Origin: Streptomyces sp. NBC_00162
GTDB lineage: Bacteria > Actinomycetota > Actinomycetes > Streptomycetales > Streptomycetaceae
Assembly: GCF_024611995.1 (NCBI RefSeq)
Contig: NZ_CP102509.1
Coordinates: forward strand, 4,154,001-4,218,000
Length of the DNA stretch: 64,000 nt
Reading direction: 5' to 3'
Shown here: one piece after another, positions 42,445 through 50,364 of the stretch
How the letters are laid out: each line of letters opens with the position of its first letter
Numbering within the stretch: position 1 is the stretch's first letter
The notes under the pieces: generated by a model
Told to the model about the DNA's origin: nothing
The model's database searches: none
The model's input: the letters and a program-made list of their open reading frames with translations, nothing else
Translations under genes and position numbers: made by a program

Positions 42445-43413
42445 TCACGGGGCTACGACGACCTCCTGCGCGGCGGCCGTGTTCCCGGCCAGCAGCGGTG
42501 CGTCCACCGGGACGTTCCGCTTGACCAGCGCGAGCGCGATCGGGCCCAGCTCGTGGTGGCGCACGGCGGTGGTCACGAAGCCCAGCTGGCGGCCCTCCTC
42601 CCCGTCCGCGGCGAGCCGTACGGGAGCGCCGTGCGCCGGGAGCAGCACCTCGGAGCCGTCCAGGTGCAGGAAGACCAGGCGGCGCGGGGGCTTCCCCAGG
42701 TTGTGGACGCGGGCCACCGTCTCCTGCCCGCGGTAGCAGCCCTTCTGGAGGTGGACGGCGGTGCCGATCCAGCCGAGCTCGTGCGGGATGGTGCGGTGGT
42801 CGGTCTCCAGGCCGAGCCGCGGCCGGTGCGCCTCGACGCGCAGGGCCTCGTAGGCGAGGAGCCCGGCGGCGGGGCCGTGGGCGGCGGCGAAGGCCTCCAG
42901 CTCGGCGCGCGGCACGAAGACGTCGCGGCCGTGCGCGGTCTCCCGTACGACGTGCTCCTTGGCGACCTCGGCGATGGAGCCGGCCGGCAGGTGCACGACC
43001 GCGAACTCCTCGGTGCGGTCGGCGACTTCGACGCGGTAGAAGAACTTCATGGACTCCAGGTAGGCGATCAGCTCCCCCTGGGTGCCGGGCTCCACGTGCG
43101 CCCAGGTGGTCTCGCCGTCGTCGACGAGGTAGAGCGCGTGCTCGATGTGCCCGTTGGCGGAGAGGATCAGCGCCTCGGTGGCCTGCCCGGGCGGCAGCTC
43201 GGTGAGGTGCTGGGTGAGGAGCAGGTGGAGCCAGCTCAGCCGCTCCGGTCCGGTGACGGTGACGACTCCGCGGTGCGAGAGGTCGACGAAGCCGCGGCCG
43301 TCGCTGAGGGCGCGCTGTTCGCCGTACAGCTCTCCGTAGTGGGCGGCGACGCCCTCGTCGCGGCCTTCGGCCTGCACGGCGCCGGGGAGATGGAGCAAGG
43401 GGCTGCTGGTCAT
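42445..43413 (-). CDS. ygfZ: YgfZ/CAF17-type folate-binding protein
   Basis: 322 residues of the GcvT-like fold. The diagnostic motif is QKGCYRGQETVARVHNLG, containing the conserved Cys in K-G-C-Y-x-G-Q-E. YgfZ uses folate in repair or assembly of certain iron-sulfur proteins. It lies 21 bases downstream of nur on the same strand, so it is likely co-transcribed with the nickel regulator. The start is the ATG at 43413. Confidence 0.93.
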   Translation of the reverse strand: MTSSPLLHLPGAVQAEGRDEGVAAHYGELYGEQRALSDGRGFVDLSHRGVVTVTGPERLSWLHLLLTQHLTELPPGQATEALILSANGHIEHALYLVDDGETTWAHVEPGTQGELIAYLESMKFFYRVEVADRTEEFAVVHLPAGSIAEVAKEHVVRETAHGRDVFVPRAELEAFAAAHGPAAGLLAYEALRVEAHRPRLGLETDHRTIPHELGWIGTAVHLQKGCYRGQETVARVHNLGKPPRRLVFLHLDGSEVLLPAHGAPVRLAADGEEGRQLGFVTTAVRHHELGPIALALVKRNVPVDAPLLAGNTAAAQEVVVAP

Positions 43414-43434
43414 GGGACCAAGCGTACGACTCGG

Positions 43435-43878
43435 CTACGCGTGCCCGGCACGGTGTTTGGCGGCGCACTTCTTGCACAGCCCGAAGATCGCGAAGTGCTT
43501 CATGTCGGTCTCGAAGCCGAAGGTCTCGCGGAGCTTGGCGGTGAACTCGGAGGCGATGTCCACGTCGGCCTCGATGACGTCGCTGCAGTCGCGGCACACC
43601 AGGTGGATGTGGTGGTGCCGGTCGGCGAGGTGGTACGTGGGCGCGCCGTGGCCGAGGTGGGCGTGCGAGACGAGCTTCAGCTCCTCCAGCAGCTCCAGCG
43701 TGCGGTAGACGGTGGAGATGTTGACGCCGGAGGCGGTCTTGCGCACCTCGGCGAGGATCTCGTCCGGGCTGGCGTGCTCCAGGGCGTCGACCGCTTCCAG
43801 CACGAGCTGGCGCTGCGGTGTCAGGCGGTATCCGCGCTGCCGCAGGTCGGTCTTCCAGTCGGTGCTCTCGGTGCTCAC
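43435..43878 (-). CDS. nur: Fur-family nickel-responsive regulator Nur
   Basis: 147 residues. The winged helix is DLRQRGYRLTPQRQLVLEAV with NISTVYRTLELLEELKLVSH, and the metal-site region is YHLADRHHHIHLVCRDCSDV followed by FAIFGLCKKCAAKHR, giving two CxxC zinc pairs. The close match to my memory of S. coelicolor Nur (same opening DWK-DLRQRGYRLTPQRQ) and the neighbours support Nur rather than Zur or CatR. With nickel it represses nickel uptake and sodF. Two adjacent GTG codons (43881 and 43878) are possible starts. Confidence 0.92.
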   Translation of the reverse strand: MSTESTDWKTDLRQRGYRLTPQRQLVLEAVDALEHASPDEILAEVRKTASGVNISTVYRTLELLEELKLVSHAHLGHGAPTYHLADRHHHIHLVCRDCSDVIEADVDIASEFTAKLRETFGFETDMKHFAIFGLCKKCAAKHRAGHA

Positions 43879-43949
43879 CACCCGGCCAGTGTAAGCGCGC
43901 GAAGGGGACCACAGGCAGCCCTGCGGTCCCCGATCTCGCCGGCTGGGCC

Positions 43950-44522
43950 TCAGCGGAAGAAGGCGATGCCGTCGTCCGGCATGTCCGGGAGGTTGCGCGC
44001 CATCTCGGCGACCTCCTCGGGGGTGACGACCTTCTTCAGCTGGGCCGACATGTACGGGCGCAGCTCCACGTCCGGCGTGGCCTTCTCGCCGACCCACATC
44101 AGGTCGCTCTTCACGTAGCCGTAGAGCCGCTTGCCGCCGCTGTACGGGCCGGAGGCCGCGGTGCGCGCGACCGCGTCGGTGGCCAGGTCGATCTGGGGCT
44201 TCTGATCGGCGAGCTCGCCGTACCAGACCTCGACGACACCCTGGTCGCGGACCATGACGATCTCGACCTTGCGGTCCTTGTCGATGCGCCAGTAACCCGA
44301 CTCGGACTCCAGCGGCCGCACCTTCTTGCCCTCGGCGTCGAGGACCCAGGTGTGGGAGGTGTACTCCAGGAAGTCCCGGCCGTCGTGGCTGAAGACGACC
44401 TCCTGGCCGAAGTTGCACTTTTCCTCACCCGGGAAGTCGAAGACTCCGGCGCCCTCCCAGTTGCCGAGGAGGAAGGCGAGGGGGACGAGTCCCGGGTTCA
44501 GGTCGGACGGGATCTGGATCAT
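43950..44522 (-). CDS. Nitrobindin-like FABP/DUF1794 protein
   Basis: 190 residues, a ten-stranded beta-barrel family. The motif LAFLLGNWEGAGVFDFPGEE (G-x-W-x-G) is present, then DFLEYTSHTWVLDAEG and GYWRIDKDRKVEIVMV. True nitrobindins end with a His haem ligand; the end here is MSAQLKKVVTPEEVAEMARN without a clear His, so haem binding is doubtful. It lies upstream of nur on the same strand with a 71-base gap. Confidence 0.88.
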   Translation of the reverse strand: MIQIPSDLNPGLVPLAFLLGNWEGAGVFDFPGEEKCNFGQEVVFSHDGRDFLEYTSHTWVLDAEGKKVRPLESESGYWRIDKDRKVEIVMVRDQGVVEVWYGELADQKPQIDLATDAVARTAASGPYSGGKRLYGYVKSDLMWVGEKATPDVELRPYMSAQLKKVVTPEEVAEMARNLPDMPDDGIAFFR

Positions 44523-44580
44523 GAATGGCTGCTCAGGCGATCTGTGGGAGGGGTTCCGGGGCGGTCTGCTGAGCGGATGC

Positions 44581-44682
44581 TCAGCGCTGACCCTGGTACA
44601 GCTTCTTGACGGCCAGGCCGGTGAAGGCCATGACGCCGACGCAGACCAGGACCAGCAGGGAGGTGAAGACTGCCTCAAGCAC
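44581..44682 (-). CDS. 33-residue single-pass membrane peptide
   Basis: GTG start at 44682 with GAGGAG 8 bases upstream, stop at 44581. The sequence LEAVFTSLLVLVCVGVMAF is one membrane helix, followed by a short basic tail (AVKKLYQGQR) that should face the cytoplasm. The good ribosome site, the clean helix and the position 58 bases upstream of the nitrobindin-like gene argue it is real; I believe similar tiny proteins recur in Streptomyces. Function unknown. Confidence 0.7.
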   Translation of the reverse strand: MLEAVFTSLLVLVCVGVMAFTGLAVKKLYQGQR

Positions 44683-44805
44683 GGGGTGCTCCTCGGAGGA
44701 TTCGTTTGGGGGTCCCCCCGGACGGAGTCCGAGGAGGGTACGGCCGGTCCCCAAGCCTACTGGCCCGGGGACCGGCGCACTCTGCGAGGTCGGCCGTACC
44801 GGCGC

Positions 44806-45783
44806 TCAGCTGAGCAGCTGGCTCTGGAGGATCACCGTCTGGTGGAAGGGAATGATCGGCAGCCCACCCTTGCGGGACTGGACGACCACTCCCTGGACGT
44901 CACCCATCTGCAGGCAGCCGAAGCGGACCTGCTCGTCCCCGAAGGGCTTGGCCTCCTCATAGAGGCTGAATTCGCTGGAGCTGAGGGTGCCCGACCCGGC
45001 GAAGCCGCTGCTTCCGACGGTGCTGTACTGCTCCGTCTTGGCCTTGCTCCACGACAAGTCGACCGAGAGCGAGTCGGCGCCGGTCAGCCGGGTGTTGATG
45101 CCGCAGCCGCGGAAGGTGTCCACGAAGCTCGAGGAGTGGAAGCGCAGCAGGTAGACGCGGGTCCGCGTGCCGTCGGGCATGGTCCAGGACCGGCCGGTGA
45201 TCTGACGCAGCCCCTCGTACTCGAAGCCCTCCTTGAGCTTCGCCCGGTCGTCGGGGGCGTACTCCTCCAGGAAGGCGTCCGGCTCGACCTTCCCGTCCTT
45301 GTCCGCCTTGACGACATCATCGGGCCGGGACCCCTCGGGGGCGGGGAGCAGCAGGCCGCTCAGGGCGGCGTAGTGCGTGCCGTCCGGGTTGTCCGTGGCG
45401 CCGGGCAGCGGGGCTCCGGCCGGCAGCTCGGGCTTGGCCAGCGACGGGTAGGTCCAGCGGCCGTCGGGCAGCGTGGACAGCCCGGGGATCTTGGTCCGCT
45501 CCGGCTGGACGAGCCCATACGCGGTGCCCGCGCCGACGACGGCGAAGACGAGGACGGCGGCGGTCCACCGCAGGGCGGCGAACAGCTTGCGACGGTCCTT
45601 CGGCGCGACGGGGGCCGGGGCCGGGTCCGGTTCGGGGGCCGTGTCATGCGGGACTGCTGTGTCATGCGGGACTGCCGGGTCCTGCGGAGAGGCGTCCTGC
45701 GGAGAGGCGTCCTGCGGTGCTGCTTCTGCGGTCGCGTCCAGCGCAGTGGCGGACTCGACGCCGGTGGTGTTCTGCTCGGTCAC
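44806..45783 (-). CDS. Single-pass membrane protein with extracytoplasmic domain (third of a trio)
   Basis: 325 residues. The cytoplasmic N-terminus is acidic and repetitive (QDASPQDASPQDPAVPHDTA), one membrane helix (WTAAVLVFAVVGAGTAYGLV), then an extracytoplasmic region with WTYPSLAKPELPAGAPLPGA, a YLLRFHSSSFVDTFRGCGIN stretch and RFGCLQMGDVQGVVVQSRKG. Two Cys in the outer part could pair. No family recognised. The GTG start at 45783 overlaps the upstream stop by 4 bases. Confidence 0.8.
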   Translation of the reverse strand: MTEQNTTGVESATALDATAEAAPQDASPQDASPQDPAVPHDTAVPHDTAPEPDPAPAPVAPKDRRKLFAALRWTAAVLVFAVVGAGTAYGLVQPERTKIPGLSTLPDGRWTYPSLAKPELPAGAPLPGATDNPDGTHYAALSGLLLPAPEGSRPDDVVKADKDGKVEPDAFLEEYAPDDRAKLKEGFEYEGLRQITGRSWTMPDGTRTRVYLLRFHSSSFVDTFRGCGINTRLTGADSLSVDLSWSKAKTEQYSTVGSSGFAGSGTLSSSEFSLYEEAKPFGDEQVRFGCLQMGDVQGVVVQSRKGGLPIIPFHQTVILQSQLLS

Positions 45784-46619
45784 ACGGACTCCCCGGGGGA
45801 CTTCAGGTGGTTCAGCTGCCTCGTGAACAGACCGACGGCCGTCTTCACGTCGAACCGGGGCCGGGGACCGTACGAACGGAAGGTCACCAGCACATCGCCC
45901 TCGACGGCCACGCAGTCGAGGGATTCGATCGTCTCGGGCTTCGGCGAGTCGGGCCGTTCCTCGACGATGTCCAGCAGGACGCACTTGGCCTGCGGGAACC
46001 CCTCAACGGCGGGCGCCTCGTGCTTCTTCTCGCCCAGCGCCACGAGGACGTCGAGGAGCTTCTTGTTGAGGTCCGCGAACTTGACGAGTGCCTGCGGGTC
46101 CGCCTGCGTGAGCTCGATCTCGATGACCGGGCCGGCGTACGAGAGGGTGTAGCTGCGGCCGGCCACGCCCTTGAGCTTCAGCTCGGCCACGGCCTTGTCC
46201 CGCTCGGCGCGCTCGGCGGCGGACAGCCCCGTACGGGCGTCCTTCACGGCCTGGACCGCGCGCTCGCCCGACACGTAGAAGTCGTTGCCCTCGTCGTCCA
46301 GGTCGGGACCCAGCTCATAGCTTGCGGGGACCGGCAGCAGCTTGCCCGTGAGCTCGTTGGGCGGCACGGTCGGCACCGGGGTCGCCGAGGCGGTCGGCCG
46401 GGGGCCGTCCGGTACCCAGTAGCGCGTCGGGGAGGTCCGGTCGGCCTGGTCGATCCTGCCGGCGGCCCAGAAGCCGCCGCCCGCGAGGACGGCCAGGCCG
46501 AGCCCGCCCGCGACCAGGGCCAGCGTCCTGCGGTTCACCCTGCGCGGCGGGCGCGCGGAGACCGGTGCGTCCTGCTCCGCCGCCGGACCGGTCACGGCGT
46601 CGTTCTGCTGCTCGGTCAC
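45780..46619 (-). CDS. Single-pass membrane protein with extracytoplasmic domain (second of a trio)
   Basis: 279 residues with the same plan as its neighbours: a short hydrophilic N-terminus, one helix (TLALVAGGLGLAVLAGGGFW), then an outer domain (VPPNELTGKLLPVPASYELG, GRSYTLSYAGPVIEIELTQA, CVLLDIVEERPDSPKPETIE, GDVLVTFRSYGPRPRFDVKT). No known domain. It overlaps both neighbours by 4 bases. Confidence 0.8.
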   Translation of the reverse strand: MTEQQNDAVTGPAAEQDAPVSARPPRRVNRRTLALVAGGLGLAVLAGGGFWAAGRIDQADRTSPTRYWVPDGPRPTASATPVPTVPPNELTGKLLPVPASYELGPDLDDEGNDFYVSGERAVQAVKDARTGLSAAERAERDKAVAELKLKGVAGRSYTLSYAGPVIEIELTQADPQALVKFADLNKKLLDVLVALGEKKHEAPAVEGFPQAKCVLLDIVEERPDSPKPETIESLDCVAVEGDVLVTFRSYGPRPRFDVKTAVGLFTRQLNHLKSPGESV

Positions 46620-47419
46620 AGCCGCTCCATCTGTCGCTTGGCCAGATCGGTGATCTCGCCCTGGGAGACGTCACCGCGGTTGTTCGTGATCTCGACGTCC
46701 ATGACGATGTCCCCGCGCCGGAGGATGGCCCGGGCCTGGCGCAGCGGGTGGTACCCCGCCTTCGTCTTCGGCTTGTAGAGCCAGGCGCGGCCGTAGCCGT
46801 CGGGCACGCCGGGCAGCGCGAAGCCGTCGTTGCCCGCGCGCTTCTCCTCGTCCTGGTACGAGGACTGGCCGTCCTGGTATTTCTGGGCCGAGTGCTGGTC
46901 CTGGAACTGGAGCAGCCGGATCTCGATGAAGTCGTGCTCGCCCTGCCGCCAGCCCGCCGTGGCGATCCGCCGCACGTCCTGGGCGATGGAGTCGAAGCCG
47001 CGGTCGGGGGACTCGTAGTAGTCCGCCGCGAACGTGTCCAGCGACTCGTAACCGGAGTAGCCGTCCTTCGCGCCGCTCGGGGCCTCCAGCAGCTTCTTGG
47101 CGAGGTCCTCCTCCGCCTTGTCCCACCGGTTGGCGTTGACGGAGCGACGGGTGGTCGCTTCGTTCGCCGCGACGGGTGGCTGCACGGCCACGTTCTGCTG
47201 CGCCAGTGGCTGCAGCGGGGTCGGGGCCCGGTGGTACTGGACCGTGTAGCCGGTGATCGTCCCGGCGAGCACGCCGAGGACGGCCGCGCCGGCGATCAGG
47301 AGCGTCGTACGGCCCCGGCGGCGGCGCGGGGCGAAGGCCGGCGCAGGATCGGCAACGGGGTCAGGAGCCGCGAGCTCCCCCTCTTTCCGCTGCTCGGGGA
47401 TGGTGTGTTCATGTTCCAA
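46616..47419 (-). CDS. Single-pass membrane protein with extracytoplasmic domain (first of a trio)
   Basis: 267 residues. Hydrophilic N-terminus, a basic stop-transfer patch (APRRRRGR), one helix (TTLLIAGAAVLGVLAGTITG), then an outer domain (RWDKAEEDLAKKLLEAPSGA, FIEIRLLQFQDQHSAQKYQD, GRAWLYKPKTKAGYHPLRQA). I chose the TTG at 47419, preceded by GGGGGGA, because no ATG or GTG with a ribosome site is nearby. First gene of a three-gene coupled operon; the AT-rich 47500-47525 stretch upstream is a likely promoter region. Confidence 0.78.
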   Translation of the reverse strand: MEHEHTIPEQRKEGELAAPDPVADPAPAFAPRRRRGRTTLLIAGAAVLGVLAGTITGYTVQYHRAPTPLQPLAQQNVAVQPPVAANEATTRRSVNANRWDKAEEDLAKKLLEAPSGAKDGYSGYESLDTFAADYYESPDRGFDSIAQDVRRIATAGWRQGEHDFIEIRLLQFQDQHSAQKYQDGQSSYQDEEKRAGNDGFALPGVPDGYGRAWLYKPKTKAGYHPLRQARAILRRGDIVMDVEITNNRGDVSQGEITDLAKRQMERL

Positions 47420-47533
47420 GGAAGTCCCCCCACAGGCCTGGAGGCGCGGATTCGGATACCCGCGCGTACCCATGACCCGCCCTGGCGAGGACTAGTTGTA
47501 CGAACCCTTATTACATTTTTATCTCACGGCGTT

Positions 47534-47797
47534 TCATTCCTCGTGACGCCGCTTTCCGTCCAGTTCGTCCCACCACTCGTCGGATTTCGGATCTCCCGAG
47601 GGGTCGTCCCACCAGCGGTCGTCCGGCCCGCGGCGGTTCGCGATCACCGCGGCGACCGGCGGGATGACCATGGCGACCACGCACATGGCCACGGCGGCCT
47701 CCACCGACCACAGGCGCACGAAGGACCAGGCGGAGACGAACAGAACCAGGCATCCGCCCATGAGCAGGAAATAGGCGCGTCGGCGCCGGGCGTACAT
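47534..47797 (-). CDS. DUF3099 membrane protein
   Basis: 87 residues. Two membrane segments (YFLLMGGCLVLFVSAWSFVR and VAMCVVAMVIPPVAAVIANR) and a strongly conserved acidic/aromatic tail DRWWDDPSGDPKSDEWWDEL that marks DUF3099. Function unknown, common in Streptomyces. It lies downstream of the sseC operon, from which a hairpin separates it. Confidence 0.9.
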   Translation of the reverse strand: MYARRRRAYFLLMGGCLVLFVSAWSFVRLWSVEAAVAMCVVAMVIPPVAAVIANRRGPDDRWWDDPSGDPKSDEWWDELDGKRRHEE

Positions 47798-47822
47798 GCT
47801 TCAAGGGTAAGAGCGGACGGCA

Positions 47823-47877
47823 CGAAGGGCCGCACCCCGTTCCAGTGGCGTCCAACCCCCGGGGGTGCGGCCCTTCG
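47823..47877 (-). terminator. Terminator of the sulfurtransferase-sseC operon
   Basis: Sixteen-bp perfect stem (CGAAGGGCCGCACCCC and complement) with a 23-base loop, 33 bases past the sseC stop. Confidence 0.85.
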
Positions 47878-47909
47878 GCCGATCAATCAGGCGATCACAA
47901 GTGCGGTGC

Positions 47910-48200
47910 TCAGACCGCGATCGCCACGTCCGTCACGCCGCCGGCCTCGGCGACGACGACCTTGCGGTCCGCCGTGCCACCCGGGACGAGCGCGCGCAGC
48001 GTCCAGGAGCCGGTCGCAGCGTAGAAGCGGAACTGGCCGGTCGCCGAGGTCGGGACTTCGGCGGTGAACTCACCGGTCGAGTCCAGCAGGCGGACGTAGC
48101 CGGACACCGGCTCACCCGCCTTGGTGATCTGACCCTGGATCGCGGTCTCACCGGGCTTGAGCGTCGCGAGGTCGGGCCCGCCGATCTGTGCTCCACACAT
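47910..48200 (-). CDS. sseC: DUF1416 (SseC-like) protein
   Basis: 96 residues with a transthyretin-like beta-sandwich: MCGAQIGGPDLATLKPGETA, IQGQITKAGEPVSGYVRLLD, FRFYAATGSWTLRALVPGG. The invariant N-terminal MCGAQ with Cys2 is typical of SseC proteins, which accompany the CysA2/SseA sulfurtransferase in mycobacteria. It is 70 bases downstream of the sulfurtransferase gene on the same strand. It may be a thiosulfate-metabolism partner; biochemical role not established. Confidence 0.92.
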   Translation of the reverse strand: MCGAQIGGPDLATLKPGETAIQGQITKAGEPVSGYVRLLDSTGEFTAEVPTSATGQFRFYAATGSWTLRALVPGGTADRKVVVAEAGGVTDVAIAV

Positions 48201-48270
48201 GTTCTCTGTCCTGTCCTAGAGAGAGGTTCTGACTACTACGGGGCCTCAGGGCCCTGCATGCCCGGCAGGG

Positions 48271-49116
48271 TTACTTGTTGGCGCCGAGCTCGATCGGCAC
48301 GCCGACCAGCGAGCCGTACTCGGTCCAAGAGCCGTCGTAGTTCTTGACGTTCTCCTGGCCCAGGAGCTCGTGCAGCACGAACCACGTGAGCGCGGAGCGC
48401 TCACCGATGCGGCAGTAGGCGATGGTGTCCTTCGCCAGGTCGACCTGCTCGGCCTCGTAGAGGGCGATCAGGTCCGCGTCCGACTTGAAGGTGCCGTCGT
48501 CGTTGGCGTTCTTCGACCACGGGATGTTGCGGGCGCTCGGCACGTGGCCGGGACGCTGCGACTGCTCCTGCGGGAGGTGCGCCGGGGCGAGCAGCTTGCC
48601 CGAGAACTCGTCGGGCGAACGCACGTCGACCAGGTTCAGGGAGCCGATCGCGGCCACGACGTCGTCGCGGAAGGCGCGGATCGAGGTGTCCTGGGCCTTG
48701 GCCTTGTACTGGGTGGCCGGGCGGTTCGGGACGTCCTTGCCGTCGACCAGGTCGCGGGAGTCGAGCTCCCACTTCTTGCGGCCGCCGTCGAGGAGCTTGA
48801 CGTCCTGGTGGCCGTAGAGCTTGAAGTACCAGTAGGCGTAGGACGCGAACCAGTTGTTGTTGCCGCCGTAGAGGACGACGGTGTCGTCGTTGGAGATGCC
48901 CTTGGCGGAGAGGAGCTTCTCGAAGCCCTCCTGGTCCACGAAGTCGCGGCGGACCGGGTCCTGGAGGTCGCTCTTCCAGTCGATCCGGACGGCGTTGGTG
49001 ATGTGGTTCTTGTCGTAGGCGGACGTGTCCTCGTCCACCTCGACGATGACGACATTGGCGTCGTTCAGGTGGGCCTCGACCCAGTCGGCGTCTACGAGGA
49101 CGTCGCTGCGGCTCAT
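48271..49116 (-). CDS. sseA: Thiosulfate sulfurtransferase (two-domain rhodanese)
   Basis: 281 residues, two rhodanese domains. The N-terminal inactive domain starts SRSDVLVDADWVEAHLNDAN with HITNAVRIDWKSDLQDPVRR. The C-terminal active domain has VDVRSPDEFSGK and the catalytic loop IAYCRIGERSALTWFVLHEL, with Cys in C-R-I-G-E-R-S. It moves sulfane sulfur from thiosulfate to an acceptor (CysA2/SseA type). The ATG at 49116 has CGGAGGAG upstream. A 223-base leader separates it from a Cys-containing leader peptide. Confidence 0.95.
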   Translation of the reverse strand: MSRSDVLVDADWVEAHLNDANVVIVEVDEDTSAYDKNHITNAVRIDWKSDLQDPVRRDFVDQEGFEKLLSAKGISNDDTVVLYGGNNNWFASYAYWYFKLYGHQDVKLLDGGRKKWELDSRDLVDGKDVPNRPATQYKAKAQDTSIRAFRDDVVAAIGSLNLVDVRSPDEFSGKLLAPAHLPQEQSQRPGHVPSARNIPWSKNANDDGTFKSDADLIALYEAEQVDLAKDTIAYCRIGERSALTWFVLHELLGQENVKNYDGSWTEYGSLVGVPIELGANK

Positions 49117-49175
49117 GGTGTTCTCCTCCGGGGCAGTGTGCGGCGGGGCTGTGCTGGCAGGGCTGGCGGTGCTGC

Positions 49176-49209
49176 GCACCGGCCGGCTGCGGGTGCTGCC
49201 GGTTGGTGC
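49176..49209 (-). promoter_or_regulatory. Hairpin in the sulfurtransferase leader (possible attenuator)
   Basis: GCACC-AA-CCGGC on the minus strand pairs with GCCGG-CC-GGTGC across a 10-base loop (two 5-bp stems around a 2x2 internal loop). It lies between the leader peptide and the sulfurtransferase start. No U-run follows, so a Rho-type or translational mechanism would be needed. Confidence 0.4.
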
Positions 49210-49339
49210 GGGCGATGCGTACGTCCGGGTGCGCTCGCAGGTCCGGTCCGGCGCAAGAGGCGTCAGGGGATCAGGAGGCAGGTGCGGTCACGCGGGAGGG
49301 GCCGTCGTCCGGCGCTTGTGGAGCGGATGCGCTCACACG

Positions 49340-49429
49340 TCACATGGATCGACAGAGCATGGCGGCGACGCGACACAGGTCTACTGCCCGCCGCTTCGTG
49401 AGGTCCGCCTGCTGATGCTTCATAGCCAT
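49340..49429 (-). CDS. Cys-containing leader peptide upstream of sulfurtransferase
   Basis: 29 codons from the ATG at 49429, or 27 from the ATG at 49423, to TGA at 49340. The peptide contains KHQQADLTKRRAVDLCRVAA then MLCRSM: two Cys codons near the end and an Arg/Lys-rich middle, a type annotated as a putative leader peptide before sulfur genes in Streptomyces. There is no ribosome site, and a good promoter lies immediately upstream, so translation is probably leaderless. In mycobacteria leaderless Cys-rich small frames attenuate sulfur operons, including those of sulfurtransferase genes; the same logic is inferred here. Confidence 0.78.
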   Translation of the reverse strand: MAMKHQQADLTKRRAVDLCRVAAMLCRSM

Positions 49430-49431
49430 GG

Positions 49432-49461
49432 ATCGTAGGGACGAATCGGCCGCCCTGTCAC
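49432..49461 (-). promoter_or_regulatory. Sigma70-type promoter for the leader-sseA-sseC operon
   Basis: On the minus strand GTGACA (49456-49461) is followed after 18 bases by TACGAT (49432-49437), close to the TTGACA/TAnnnT consensus. The expected transcription start (six to eight bases further) falls at or beside the ATG at 49423, implying a leaderless transcript. Confidence 0.72.
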
Positions 49462-49584
49462 CGGTGTGTCATATTCCGAGACAGGATCGTCCGAATAGTG
49501 GGATGAGAGGTCTGCGAGCGGCCGCCGCGCCGCCCCGCGGAGCCCTCGTACGGCCCGTCCTTCTGCGGATCGGACCACACCGTC

Positions 49585-50301
49585 TCACGATCCGGCCAGT
49601 ACCACGTCCGTGCCGCCCAGCGTGAGGTGCACACCGGCCTCGTCCGAGGTCAGGGCGGACAGGTGCAGCCCGGCGGGCAGTCCGCCGTCGAGGCTGCGGT
49701 CGAAGTCGGTCTTCTTGCGGACCACCTTCTCGATCCCGGGGATCCCCTCGCCCGGCACCTCGTCGGCGCGCACCCGGACGATCTTGCCGCCCTTGCCGTC
49801 GTTGGCGTCCTCGAGGGTGATGGTCGACACCACGCTCTTCGTCAGCACCCTGCCGAAGACGTCCACCGCCGCGGTCACCTTCACCTTGCCGGGCGCCCCG
49901 CCGTAGGACAGGGTCGCGCCGGTCTGCGAGGCCGCGGTCAGGTCCGCGTACGTGATGAGGCCGGTGCCCTCGGCCCGCTTGGCGGTGCCGCCGCTGTAGT
50001 CCCCGTTCAGCTTCACGCTGCGGAAGGTGGCGTCGAGCTCGGAGAGCCGCGTCTTGCGGCCCTCCGCGGCCACGTCCACGCCCCGGAGCTTCAGGTCGAC
50101 GCGGTCCAGGTCATGGCTGAGCGCCTGGGTGAGGAACGGGAACCCGCCGATCTCCACCTCCGAGGTGCCGGCCAGCCCCTGCCGGGCCTGTATCCGGTCG
50201 GCCAGCCGGTTCTCGGCATAGCTCACCGCCCACCGGTCGGCTCCCACGAACAGGGCTCCCAGAACCACTCCGATGATCACGATGGCGCGCAGGAAACGCA
50301 C
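49585..50301 (-). CDS. DUF2993 (LmeA-like) secreted lipid-binding protein
   Basis: 238 residues. An N-terminal helix/signal (FLRAIVIIGVVLGALFVGAD) then the DUF2993 domain: LADRIQARQGLAGTSEVEIG, GFPFLTQALSHDLDRVDLKL and RKKTDFDRSLDGGLPAGLHL. The phrase GGFPFLTQ is diagnostic. The mycobacterial relative LmeA binds phospholipids in the periplasm during lipomannan elongation. The start is the ATG at 50301. Confidence 0.9.
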   Translation of the reverse strand: MRFLRAIVIIGVVLGALFVGADRWAVSYAENRLADRIQARQGLAGTSEVEIGGFPFLTQALSHDLDRVDLKLRGVDVAAEGRKTRLSELDATFRSVKLNGDYSGGTAKRAEGTGLITYADLTAASQTGATLSYGGAPGKVKVTAAVDVFGRVLTKSVVSTITLEDANDGKGGKIVRVRADEVPGEGIPGIEKVVRKKTDFDRSLDGGLPAGLHLSALTSDEAGVHLTLGGTDVVLAGS

Positions 50302-50364
50302 GTGCCCTCCCCCTACTAGTCGGTACGTGCGTTCTAGTTGACCACGCCCCTCGTCGGGCAGGGA

